A DNA stretch of 64,000 nucleotides from DASZHJ01 sp035517495 (lineage in GTDB: Bacteria; Pseudomonadota; Alphaproteobacteria; ATCC43930; CGMCC-115725). Location of the stretch: contig DATIYT010000019.1 in the NCBI GenBank assembly GCA_035517495.1, positions 1 to 64,000 on the forward strand, written 5' to 3'. Each line of letters opens with the position of its first letter. The stretch's first letter is position 1. Shown one piece after another: positions 43,358-52,197 of the stretch. The position numbers and the translations under genes are program-made. The notes under the pieces were generated by a model. It was not told the origin of the DNA, made no database searches, and worked only from the letters and a program-made list of their open reading frames with translations.

Positions 43358-45662
43358 TGCTGCCTCCCCTTGCGGCTCGAAGTCGCGATGCCCCCAGCGC
43401 CAGCACGAAATAGAAGGCGGCGAGCAGCCAGAGATAGATCCAATCGGCCCGCACCTCGCTTAGCGAGGCGCCCATCTGATCGATGCGGACCAATCCATCG
43501 ATGGCGGACTCGCTCGGGAAAATGCGACGGAGGTATTCAAGAAGCGGCGGAATCATTTCTCGCGGCCAAGAGACGCCCACGAGGAAGAATTGCGGCAGCG
43601 TCGTCGCGACGAAGATCAAAACCGCGGTCTCGCGGTACTTGAACACAAAGCCGGCGGCCTGACCCATCAGGCTGGTGGCGAGAACGAAGGGAAGCGCGAA
43701 CAGGGCCATGGCGCTGACCGCACCAAGGGTCGAGAACCCGTAAATTCGCGGCAAGACGATCAGGAACAGCGCCAGCGCCGGAGCATAGATCGTCGCGTGA
43801 GCCAAGGCGCGGCCGAGCAGGGCAACGGGCGTCAGTCGAATGGCGATGCTAAGCGCCGCCAGCATCGCAGCTCCCATCAGCAGTGACTGCTGGATGATCA
43901 GCATGAAAGCCGCCGGCACGACATAGCTCGCATAGCCGCCCGTGGGGTTGTAGAGCGGCTCCATCAACAGCTCGGCGGGGCTCGTGGCCGCCAGCGCAAC
44001 CTTGGCAAATGAGCTGTCCTCGCGGCCACCCCGCGAGGCGAGCGCGACGTTCATGTCGCCGGCGCCCTCGAGTATCCCCTGCAGCGTTCGGTTGAAGATG
44101 ATGAAATAGCTGGAATCGACGTAGGCGGGTAACCGCGCGGCGTTGCCTCTTTGCACCTCGCGCTCGGTGTCCGGCGGAATCTCGACGATCGCGAAAATCC
44201 TGCGCTCGAACAGCGCTTGTTGAGCGACGTCGAGGGCAGGTGCTCGAAGGGCCACGGAGATCGCCTCGTCGGCATCGAGAGTTTGAATGAGCCGACGGCT
44301 CAACTCGGTGCGATCGTCATCGACCACGGCGATCGGGATTTTGCGGACGAGCTGCCCGAGGTAGGGCTGCGGATAGAATATGCCGTAGAAGACGGGCGCG
44401 ATGACGAACAGGCTGAATACGGCGCGATCGGAAATGACGCGCCGCCATTCGCCGATGAACGCACCTGCCAGGCCGGCTTTGGGCCGATCCGCCGGCAACG
44501 GCGGCTCCTCCTCCGGATGCGCTGCGAGGAAGCCGCGCACGCAGAGACACGCGACGCCAGACAACCCGACTGCCATGGCCGCCAATATCGCGAACGGCAA
44601 GCTGGATGCGTGCACCGGCGATCCTCGTGCGGCCTGGTCCACAAGTATTTGCAGATACCAGCGGAGCGGCAGCAGCGCGCCCCAAGCTCGTGGAAACGCA
44701 CCCATCGCCAACACCGGAAGGCCGACGCCGGCAAAGCCGAATGCCGGCGACGTGATGATGGCCGTGAGACTGAGTCCGAGTGCCAGGTTCCGGACTACCA
44801 GCTGGAGTATCGTCGCGATCGACTGATAGGCGACGATAAAGAGCATCGCCGCCACCACGATCATCACGACGTCTCCTCGGTAAGAGAGCTCGAATCCGGC
44901 ATCCAGGATCAGGGCATCGACCCCGAGGAGTCCGAAGAACACGAGAAACAGCGGAAGAAGCTTCCCGGTCAGCGCGACAACCGCGCTCCCGCCGGCGCAG
45001 CGGAGCCAAGCCCGCCGGCTCCGGCGAGAGAGTTCCGACCCGACGGCGTAACCGCTGGCAATCGCGATCACGACGTGGAGAACCGTCGGCATCACGGCAC
45101 GGAGCAGGAATGCCGCGTAATTGGTCGCGGGGTTCGTGAGGACATATTCCTCGACGACGAGGGGGCCCGCGCCGACCGGCTGCAATCGCATCTTGCCTGT
45201 CAGCGCGAAATGATCGGAGGCGGCGTCGATTGCGTCACGCAAGCCCTTGGAGGCGATATTGCCGGGCGTGAAGTATTGGGTGTTGTAGAAGGCGATTATC
45301 TGTGGACGGAGTCCCGCCTGCAGGTCGTGCTCGAAGTTTGCGGGGATATAAACGGCCGCGATCGCTTCGCCGGAGCGGATCGCTCGTGTTGCCGTCGCAA
45401 GGCTGTCGCCGCGCGCGGCGATGCGCAAATTGGGGGTCGACGCCACATACTCGACGAAGTCTTCCGAGACGGCCGAGCGGTCCGCGTCCACGACGACGAC
45501 GTTGAGACCGCGGACAACCGCGCTGCTGAAGGTAAATGAGAGAATCGCAAAGGCTATCAGGGGAACCGCCAAGAGCAGAAAGAGGCCCGCGCGGTCGCGT
45601 CGAAAGAATCGGATTTCGCGTATCGCGACCAATAGGATGCCGGGCCGCGGCGACGGTCTCAC
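43347..45662 (-). CDS. Double ABC-2 type permease (fused tandem domains)
   Basis: 771 residues from GTG 45662, whose GTGA overlap with the upstream adaptor stop is the likely start (TTG 45680 is an alternative). Two ABC-2 permease halves are fused: the first opens REIRFFRRDRAGLFLLLAVP, the second EWRRVISDRAVFSLFVIAP (about residue 380). Each has one helix, a large periplasmic domain, and a block of five helices (FLLRAVMPTVLHVVIAIASG; VPAAFMLIIQQSLLMGAAML). No nucleotide-binding domain is in this protein or operon. Usually two separate permease genes (YbhR/YbhS-like) encode this. The substrate is unknown. Confidence 0.88.
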   Translation of the reverse strand: MRPSPRPGILLVAIREIRFFRRDRAGLFLLLAVPLIAFAILSFTFSSAVVRGLNVVVVDADRSAVSEDFVEYVASTPNLRIAARGDSLATATRAIRSGEAIAAVYIPANFEHDLQAGLRPQIIAFYNTQYFTPGNIASKGLRDAIDAASDHFALTGKMRLQPVGAGPLVVEEYVLTNPATNYAAFLLRAVMPTVLHVVIAIASGYAVGSELSRRSRRAWLRCAGGSAVVALTGKLLPLFLVFFGLLGVDALILDAGFELSYRGDVVMIVVAAMLFIVAYQSIATILQLVVRNLALGLSLTAIITSPAFGFAGVGLPVLAMGAFPRAWGALLPLRWYLQILVDQAARGSPVHASSLPFAILAAMAVGLSGVACLCVRGFLAAHPEEEPPLPADRPKAGLAGAFIGEWRRVISDRAVFSLFVIAPVFYGIFYPQPYLGQLVRKIPIAVVDDDRTELSRRLIQTLDADEAISVALRAPALDVAQQALFERRIFAIVEIPPDTEREVQRGNAARLPAYVDSSYFIIFNRTLQGILEGAGDMNVALASRGGREDSSFAKVALAATSPAELLMEPLYNPTGGYASYVVPAAFMLIIQQSLLMGAAMLAALSIAIRLTPVALLGRALAHATIYAPALALFLIVLPRIYGFSTLGAVSAMALFALPFVLATSLMGQAAGFVFKYRETAVLIFVATTLPQFFLVGVSWPREMIPPLLEYLRRIFPSESAIDGLVRIDQMGASLSEVRADWIYLWLLAAFYFVLALGASRLRAARGGSNAA

Positions 45663-46699
45663 GGCCCCCGGCCCGACCAATCCGCATAGACGCTCATCCC
45701 CGGCCTCAGGCCCTCGATTTTGTCAACGGGGTAAGCTCTTATGGCGAAGGTCCTCAAATCGAAATCGCCGGTCGCGCGGGTTGCCCGCCAGCCCGCATAT
45801 TCCCCCTTGGTCGCGATGACGCGGACTTCCGCGACGACCCTGCGACCACCGAGCGCGGGAATGCGAGCCGCGAACCGATCGCCGACTTTGAGGCCGGCGA
45901 TCAGGTCTTCGCGAAGCGAGAACCCGAGCCAGGTATCATCGAGATCGATGAGGGATAGGAGAGGAACGCCGGGCGTCACGACCTCGCCCTCCTCGGCGGG
46001 AATCTGATAAACCTGCGACACTACCGGCGCGCTCACCGTCAACTGATCGACAAGAGACTTGATCGTTTCGACCTTGGCTTGAGCGCTGACCACGTTCGCC
46101 TCGGCGATCTTATGCTCCTCGGGCGTGAATCCGGTCACGGCTTCCTGATAGGCAAGCTTCGCCTGCTCCAACAGCTTTTGTGCCGTGGTCAGCGCGTCGG
46201 TGTCCTGGTCGAGCTTGGATTGAGGCGCGAATTTGTCCGCCGCCAGCTGTCGCGTGCGTTCGTACGTATTCTGCGCAAGCGTGACCTCCGCCGCGGCACG
46301 GTCGATCTCGGCTTTGCGCTCGGCGATGATCTCTGCGCGCGTCCCCACATTGATGCGCGCAAGCTCGGCGTCGGCCACCGCCAATTCCGCTTCGGCCTGG
46401 CGAAGCTGGGCCACAAGCTCGGGATTGTCGATCACCAAAAGCGTGGTCCCCGCGGCGACATCCTGGCCACGCGCGACCGGAATTTTCAGCAGGCGGCCCG
46501 ATACTCGCGCCGCCATATCGATGCGGGTGCTTTCGACCTCGCCTTGCACGAGCAACGGCTCGGGTCGTGCCAGATACCAGATCGCAAGACCGATTATGGA
46601 GACGAACAACACGCCCGCGACGATCGACCTTGGATCAGGAGGCCGGCGGCCTTTTGCGGCGACTGGCTTTCGCTGCGCGTCAGGTGGCGGTTGGCTCAT
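45659..46699 (-). CDS. HlyD family periplasmic adaptor (first)
   Basis: 346 residues: N-terminal helix (IVAGVLFVSIIGLAIWYLAR), lipoyl half (DMAARVSGRLLKIPVARGQD), a long alpha-hairpin (LRQAEAELAVADAELARINV to the EEHKIAEANVVSAQAKVETI helix), second lipoyl half (VSAPVVSQVYQIPAEEGEVV) and a beta domain. This is the first gene of an operon that continues with the double permease, a second adaptor and the rhomboid protease. A 158-base gap separates it from livM and holds its promoter. Confidence 0.92.
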   Translation of the reverse strand: MSQPPPDAQRKPVAAKGRRPPDPRSIVAGVLFVSIIGLAIWYLARPEPLLVQGEVESTRIDMAARVSGRLLKIPVARGQDVAAGTTLLVIDNPELVAQLRQAEAELAVADAELARINVGTRAEIIAERKAEIDRAAAEVTLAQNTYERTRQLAADKFAPQSKLDQDTDALTTAQKLLEQAKLAYQEAVTGFTPEEHKIAEANVVSAQAKVETIKSLVDQLTVSAPVVSQVYQIPAEEGEVVTPGVPLLSLIDLDDTWLGFSLREDLIAGLKVGDRFAARIPALGGRRVVAEVRVIATKGEYAGWRATRATGDFDLRTFAIRAYPVDKIEGLRPGMSVYADWSGRGP

Positions 46700-46857
46700 T
46701 TATGCGAAACCATGAAGCATTCCAGGAGCTCCCTGGCGAGAATGCGGGTGGTTCGAAGCGGATTTTAGGCCGCTATTCGCGGTGCGAACAGGGTTTCCGG
46801 CGAGCGGCAATCCCGCCCGGACCGCAATTCAGCGCTGGGCAAGCGATCGCAAGCCCG

Positions 46858-47949
46858 TCAATACGGGAACGGCCACATCCGGAGCTTCTCCTTGGCGATC
46901 TGCCAGAGGCGCGCAAGGCCGCGCGGCTCGACGATCAGGAAGAAGATGATAAGGCTGCCGAACACGATCTGCTGAATGTTCGTGATGTAGTTGACGGGGA
47001 TGTCGAATCCGAACATCGGCGGCACCCTCTCGAGGAAGAGGGGCAGCAGGATGATGAAGCCGGCGCCGAGGAACGAACCCAGGATGCTGCCGAGACCGCC
47101 GATGATGATCATGAACAAGATCTGGAACGACCGGTCGATATCGAAAGCGAGCGCCTCGACGCTCGACGTATAAACGTGCGCCCACAACGCACCCGCAATC
47201 CCGCAATAGAACGAGCTGACCGCGAACGCCAGCAGCTTGGTCTGCAACGGACGGATGCCGATGATCTCCGCGGCGATGTCCATATCGCGGATCGCCATCC
47301 ACTGCCGTCCGACCCGGCCGCGCACCAGATTCTTGGCGACAAGCGCGAGCAGCGCCACGATGGTCAGCACGAAATAATATTTGGCGAACGGGCTCGCTTG
47401 GGCGCCGGTCACGAATATGTCGTCGACGACCGCGCGCGGCGGCGCGCTGATCACGCCCGAGGACGCGTAGTTGGTGAACCAGGGTATGCGGTTGAAAAGC
47501 CAAATCAGGAAAAATTGCGATGCCAAGGTCGCAACCGAGAGATAGAAGCCCTTGATGCGGAGGCTCGGAAAACCGAAGAGCAGCCCCACGCAGGCCGCGA
47601 CCAAGCCCGCAAGCAGGAACACGATGACGATGTTGAGGCCGGGAAAGGCGGTCGCGAACTTGAAGGCGGCGAAGGCACCCACCGCCATGAAGCCGCCGGT
47701 GCCGAGCGAGACCTGTCCCGCATAGCCCGTCAGCAGGTTGAGGCCGATCGCCGCCAATGAGTAGACGAGGAACGGCACCATGATGGTGTTGAGCCAATAA
47801 TCGGCGCCGCCGAAGGTCGCGAGCGCCGGGATGACCGCAAGCGCCACCGCAGCGAGACCCAGCATGAAGAGCCGATCCTGGAGGATCGGAAAGATCGCCT
47901 GATCCGCCCGATAGCTGGTCTTGAATTGGCCGGCTTCGCGGTAAAGCAT
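46858..47949 (-). CDS. livM: Liv-type ABC transporter permease LivM
   Basis: 363 residues from ATG 47949. About ten membrane helices; GLNLLTGYAGQVSLGTGGFM and the cytosolic ATPase contact FPSLRIKGFYLSVATLASQF, and WMAIRDMDIAAEIIGIRPLQ (EAA-like loop) are standard for LivM. The C-terminus ends PRGLARLWQIAKEKLRMWPF, a form seen in permeases linked to aromatic/acyl acid uptake. It follows livH after 4 bases. No binding protein or livF is adjacent; those lie at 20056-22308 in the same orientation. Confidence 0.94.
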   Translation of the reverse strand: MLYREAGQFKTSYRADQAIFPILQDRLFMLGLAAVALAVIPALATFGGADYWLNTIMVPFLVYSLAAIGLNLLTGYAGQVSLGTGGFMAVGAFAAFKFATAFPGLNIVIVFLLAGLVAACVGLLFGFPSLRIKGFYLSVATLASQFFLIWLFNRIPWFTNYASSGVISAPPRAVVDDIFVTGAQASPFAKYYFVLTIVALLALVAKNLVRGRVGRQWMAIRDMDIAAEIIGIRPLQTKLLAFAVSSFYCGIAGALWAHVYTSSVEALAFDIDRSFQILFMIIIGGLGSILGSFLGAGFIILLPLFLERVPPMFGFDIPVNYITNIQQIVFGSLIIFFLIVEPRGLARLWQIAKEKLRMWPFPY

Positions 47950-47953
47950 CGGC

Positions 47954-48892
47954 TCACACCCTCTCGATGATGCGCTCGCCGAACAGGCCCTGCGGCCGGA
48001 ACAGCAGGAACGCCAGCGCCAGCATGTAGGCGAACCAATCCTCGATCGCGCCGCCGAGGGCCGGCCCCCAATAAACCTCCGCAATCTTCTCGCCGGCACC
48101 CACGATCAAGCCGCCGACAATGGCGCCGGGGATCGAGGTAAAGCCGCCGAGGATAAGCACCGGGAGCGCCTTCAGCGCCACCAACTCGATCGAGAACTGG
48201 ACGCCGAGATTGGTGCCCCAGAGCGTTCCCGCGACCAGCGCCACGAGGCCCGCGGCGGTCCAGACGATTACCCAGATGCTCTTCAAGGGGATTCCGACCG
48301 CGAGCGCCGCCTGGTGATCGTCGGCGACCGCCCGCAGAGCGCGTCCAACAGCGGTTTTTTGGAAGAACACCGCCAACACCGCCACCAAAGTACCGGCGAC
48401 GGCGGCGCTCACGAGATCGAACTTGTTGACCATCACGACGCCGCCCACCAGCCACGGCGTCGTTGGGAGGCCAAGATCGAGCGTGCGCACGTCTCCGCCC
48501 CACATGATCTGTCCGACGCCGCGCAGCACATAAGTGATACCGATCGTCGCCATGAACAGGATGATCTGCTCCTGGTTCACCAGCGGCCGGAGCACGGCGC
48601 GCTCGACGATGAAGGCAAGCGCCACCATCACCGCGATCGTCAGCAGGATCGCGGCCCAGCTCGGCACCTGCTTGTCCATGAGGCCCGCGAGCGTCAGTGC
48701 CGCGAACAGCACCATGGTGCCCTGCGCAAAGTTGAACACGCCGGAGGCCTTGTAGATGAGCACGAATCCAAGCGCGACCAGCGAATAGAGCACGCCGCTC
48801 AGCAGCCCGCCGAGCACCACCTCGAGCAGGAATTCCGGGTTGTCCCACATCTGCGCGAAGGGAGCGATGAAGACGGCAGAGAGGACGTCCAT
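47954..48892 (-). CDS. livH: Liv-type ABC transporter permease LivH
   Basis: 312 residues, about eight membrane helices. GGLLSGVLYSLVALGFVLIY, KASGVFNFAQGTMVLFAALT, RPLVNQEQIILFMATIGITY, and the EAA-like loop AVGRALRAVADDHQAALAVG are all typical LivH. It pairs with LivM to form the channel for a Liv-type transporter. It starts 12 bases after livG. Confidence 0.95.
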   Translation of the reverse strand: MDVLSAVFIAPFAQMWDNPEFLLEVVLGGLLSGVLYSLVALGFVLIYKASGVFNFAQGTMVLFAALTLAGLMDKQVPSWAAILLTIAVMVALAFIVERAVLRPLVNQEQIILFMATIGITYVLRGVGQIMWGGDVRTLDLGLPTTPWLVGGVVMVNKFDLVSAAVAGTLVAVLAVFFQKTAVGRALRAVADDHQAALAVGIPLKSIWVIVWTAAGLVALVAGTLWGTNLGVQFSIELVALKALPVLILGGFTSIPGAIVGGLIVGAGEKIAEVYWGPALGGAIEDWFAYMLALAFLLFRPQGLFGERIIERV

Positions 48893-48904
48893 GGCGAGCG
48901 CGCC

Positions 48905-49699
48905 CTATTCCTCGTGCGCGACGCCGAGATAGGCGTCGATCACGGTCTGGTCCGTACGCACGAGCTCGGGCGAGCCGTCGGCGATCTTGCGTCCATAGTC
49001 GAGCACGCAGACGCGGTCGGAAATGTCCATCACCACGCCCATATCGTGCTCGATCAAGGCGATGGTCATGCCGAACTCATCATTGACGTCGAGGATGAAG
49101 CGGCACATGTCCTCCTTCTCCTCAACATTCATGCCGGCCATCGGTTCGTCGAGCAGCAACAGTTCCGGCTCCATGGCGAGCGCGCGCCCCAGCTCGACGC
49201 GCTTCTGCAGTCCATACGGGAGTTGCCCGACCGGCGTGCGGCGGATCGCCTGGATTTCCAGGAAATCGATGATGCGCTCGACGAACTCGCGGTGCCGGAG
49301 CTCCTCCTCCAGGGCCGGTCCGTAATAGAACGCCTGCCAAAGGAAATTGCGCCGCATCTTAAGGAGACGGCCGGTCATGATGTTGTCGAGCGTGCTCATG
49401 CCGCGGAACAGCGCCACGTTCTGGAACGTGCGCGCGATTCCCTGCTCCGCCGCCTGATGCGGTCGCATGCGCCGGCGTGTCTCGCCCTTGAAGGTGATGG
49501 TGCCCTGCTGCGGGTGGTAGAAGCCGTTGATGACGTTCAGCATCGACGTTTTGCCGGCGCCGTTGGGACCGATGATCGCAAGAATCTCGTGCTCGCGAAT
49601 TACGAGGCTGATGTCGGTCAATGCCTTGACGCCGCCAAAGGCGAGGCTGATGTGGTCCGCATTGAGGACCGGCGCGCCGATCTGCTTGGTTCTCTGCAT
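48905..49699 (-). CDS. livG: Liv-type ABC transporter ATP-binding protein LivG
   Basis: 264 residues. Walker A AIIGPNGAGKTSMLNVINGF, GIARTFQNVALFRGMSTLDN (Q-loop region), LPYGLQKRVELGRALAMEPE (signature), LLLLDEPMAGMNVEEKEDM, and switch ALIEHDMGVVMDISDRV. YHPQQGTITFKG is typical LivG. It is followed by livH and livM in the same transcript; upstream, a 303-base gap with a family B repeat separates it from the acyl-CoA ligase gene. Confidence 0.95.
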   Translation of the reverse strand: MQRTKQIGAPVLNADHISLAFGGVKALTDISLVIREHEILAIIGPNGAGKTSMLNVINGFYHPQQGTITFKGETRRRMRPHQAAEQGIARTFQNVALFRGMSTLDNIMTGRLLKMRRNFLWQAFYYGPALEEELRHREFVERIIDFLEIQAIRRTPVGQLPYGLQKRVELGRALAMEPELLLLDEPMAGMNVEEKEDMCRFILDVNDEFGMTIALIEHDMGVVMDISDRVCVLDYGRKIADGSPELVRTDQTVIDAYLGVAHEE

Positions 49700-49766
49700 C
49701 GGCTAAGGGGTCAGGCCAACTCCCCCCTACAGGGGAGAGCCACCGCATCTGAAGAAAAGAAAATAT

Positions 49767-49977
49767 GGAAGGGGATCGGGGGGACGACTGGGGATCGGGG
49801 GGATATCGGCGACCAACCTCGTCGAGACGCCGGCCCTTGCGGGCGCGATTCGCGCAAATTTTTTGGGCCGGCTTTCGGCCGGCCCGGAGAGCTCACCAAA
49901 CGGCCCCGCGTAACACAGCTATGAGGGATCAAGGTGAACTTCCCTTCATCCCCAATCATCTCCCCGATCCCCCTTCC
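49767..49977. repeat. Dispersed inverted repeat, family B copy 3
   Basis: Left arm GGAAGGGGATCGGGGGGACG (from 49767) continues ACTGGGGATCGGGGGGA; right arm TCCCTTCATCCCCAATCATC and TCCCCGATCCCCCTTCC (49941-49977) is its near-complete reverse complement. It fills the gap between the ligase and livG genes, so it may split or tune that operon. Confidence 0.8.
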
Positions 49978-50002
49978 TTCTTTTCCTTGCATCACTCGGC
50001 GA

Positions 50003-52006
50003 TCACCCCGCACGCCGCAGCTTCTCGACCACCGCGGTGGTCTTTGCGTCGCGGATCTTGAGTTCGGCCTCGGTCGTCCCCTTGCGGCCGTCCTCGAAGG
50101 TAACTTCGGTCGTGATCCGCGCGCGATCGGCACCGGAGTAAAGCGCCTCGATCAGCGGCTTGAAGCGCTCGCCGATGAAGCGGCGGCGCACTTTGCGGGT
50201 ACGCGTCAGCTCGCCATCGTCGGCATCCAGCTCCTTGTGCAGGATCAGGAAGCGGTGGATTTGCGAGCCTGCGAGGTGCGGCTCCTCGGCCAGATCGCGG
50301 TTCACCTGCTCGACCGCGCCTTGGATCAGCTCATAGACCGCATCGAGGCTCGCGAGCTCCTGGTAGCCGCCATAAATGATGCCGCGCCGCTCGGCCCAAT
50401 TGCCGACTGCTTCCGGGTCGATGTTGATGAGCGCCGTGACGTAAGGCTTCCCTGGCCCGAACGTCACCGCCTCGCGGATGGTCGGGAAGAACTTGAGCTT
50501 GTTCTCGAGGAATTTCGGCGCAAACAACGTGCCGTCTTCGAGCTTTCCCACGTCCCTTGCGCGGTCGATGATGTGCAGTTGCTGCTGGTCGTCAAAAAAG
50601 CCGGCATCGCCCGAGTGCACCCAGCCGTCGGCGCGCTTGGTCTCCGCCGTCGCCTGCGGATTCTTGTAGTAGCCCGCGAACACGCCGGGGCTGCGGTACA
50701 GCACCTCGCCGTTTTCGGCGATCTGGAGCTCGACGCCTTCAACCGGAGTTCCGACCGTATCGGGCCGCACCGCGCCGTCGCGCTGGATGCAGATGATCGA
50801 GGCCTCGGTCATCGCGTAGAGCTGTTTGATGTTGATGCCGAGCGAGCGGTAGAAGGTGAAGAGATCGGGACCGATAGCCTCGCCCGCGGTATAGGCGACG
50901 CGGATGCGGCTGAAGCCCAGCGTGTTGAGGAGCGGACCGTAGACCAGAAGACGCCCGAGGCCATAGAGCAGCCGATCGCCCCGCGGGACCGGCTGGCGAT
51001 CCAATATCCGGCCACCGACGCGGCGCGCCACGCCCATGAAATAGTGGAAGAGCTTGCGCTTGACCCAGCCCGCGTCCTCCATGCGGATCATCACCTGGGT
51101 CAGGATGTTCTCGTAGATGCGCGGCGGCGCGAAGAAATAAGTGGGACCGAGTTCGCGCAGATCGGTCATGACGGTGGCACCGGACTCGGGGCAGCTCACC
51201 GAAAACCCCGCGCAGTAGGACTGCGCGTACGAGAAAATATGGTCGCCGGCCCAGGCGATCGGCAGATAAGCCAGCACCTCCTCGACTTCCGTCAAGTGCT
51301 CGACCTCAATCCCGCGCTCGGCGGTCACCATGACGTTCTCGTGAGTGAGCATCACGCCCTTGGGCTGGCCCGTGGTGCCGGAGGTGTACAGCATGATCGC
51401 AATGTCCGAGCCCCGGCCCTTGGCGATCTCGGCGTCGAGCGCGCCCGGATGCTCGGCGGCGTAGCGCCGCCCCTGCTCCTGCACGTCGCTGAAACGGAAC
51501 AGCGAAGTGCGGTCGTAGTGGCGCATGCCGCGGGGATCGCAATAGATCACGGCCTCCACGTGCGGGAGCCGTGAGCGCACCGCCAGCACCTTGTCGACCT
51601 GTTCCTGGTCTTCGCAGACGATGAAGCGCACCTCGGCGTGTTCGAGCACGAATTCGAGCTCGCTTGCGACCGCATCCTGGTAGACCGGGACCGGAATTCC
51701 GCCGAGGCATTGCGCGGCGGTGAGCGACCAATAGAGGCGCGGGCGGTTGTCGCCGATCACCCCCAGCTTCTCGCCGCGCTTGAACCCCATCGCCGCGAGC
51801 CCGCTCGCGAAGTCGCGGATCTCCCGCGCGGCGGCGCCCCAGCTCCAACTCTGCCAAATGCCGTAGTCCTTTTCGCGGATCGCGGTGCGGTTGCCCCGCC
51901 GTTTCGCGTTTTCCATGAGCAGCTTCGGAAAGGTGTTGAGCCCTTGAGCGCCGATCGCTTTAGACGGCGTCGCCGAGCCCTGACATTCGGTTTCCGCAAC
52001 TGCCAT
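50003..52006 (-). CDS. Long-chain acyl-CoA synthetase (AMP-binding, FadD15/FAA-like)
   Basis: 667 residues from ATG 52006, preceded by GGAGG. Motifs: MLYTSGTTGQPKGVMLTHEN (P-loop), AYLPIAWAGDHIFSYAQSYC, QLYAMTEASIICIQRDG (adenine motif), DGWVHSGDAGFFDDQQQLHI and the hinge DRARDVGKLEDGTLFAPKFL, which is the eukaryotic-like long-chain group. Placed before livG-livH-livM, as in acyl or aromatic acid uptake clusters where the ligase traps the imported acid as a CoA ester. The substrate cannot be read. Confidence 0.92.
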   Translation of the reverse strand: MAVAETECQGSATPSKAIGAQGLNTFPKLLMENAKRRGNRTAIREKDYGIWQSWSWGAAAREIRDFASGLAAMGFKRGEKLGVIGDNRPRLYWSLTAAQCLGGIPVPVYQDAVASELEFVLEHAEVRFIVCEDQEQVDKVLAVRSRLPHVEAVIYCDPRGMRHYDRTSLFRFSDVQEQGRRYAAEHPGALDAEIAKGRGSDIAIMLYTSGTTGQPKGVMLTHENVMVTAERGIEVEHLTEVEEVLAYLPIAWAGDHIFSYAQSYCAGFSVSCPESGATVMTDLRELGPTYFFAPPRIYENILTQVMIRMEDAGWVKRKLFHYFMGVARRVGGRILDRQPVPRGDRLLYGLGRLLVYGPLLNTLGFSRIRVAYTAGEAIGPDLFTFYRSLGINIKQLYAMTEASIICIQRDGAVRPDTVGTPVEGVELQIAENGEVLYRSPGVFAGYYKNPQATAETKRADGWVHSGDAGFFDDQQQLHIIDRARDVGKLEDGTLFAPKFLENKLKFFPTIREAVTFGPGKPYVTALINIDPEAVGNWAERRGIIYGGYQELASLDAVYELIQGAVEQVNRDLAEEPHLAGSQIHRFLILHKELDADDGELTRTRKVRRRFIGERFKPLIEALYSGADRARITTEVTFEDGRKGTTEAELKIRDAKTTAVVEKLRRAG

Positions 52007-52197
52007 GCGAACCTCCTCTGCACGCCGCAAGTCTGAGGCGTAGTCCAGATCGCCAATTCCTTGCATTTTTTGCGTATCTGGCATGCGGCGAGGGAGCTTA
52101 GGTAAGGCAAACCCCATGGGCGGTCAAGCGCCTGGCGCCAGCCGAGACTTGATTTGGCGCGCCTGTTAGAGTGACTGGCCCAGGAAGAGGTACGAGC

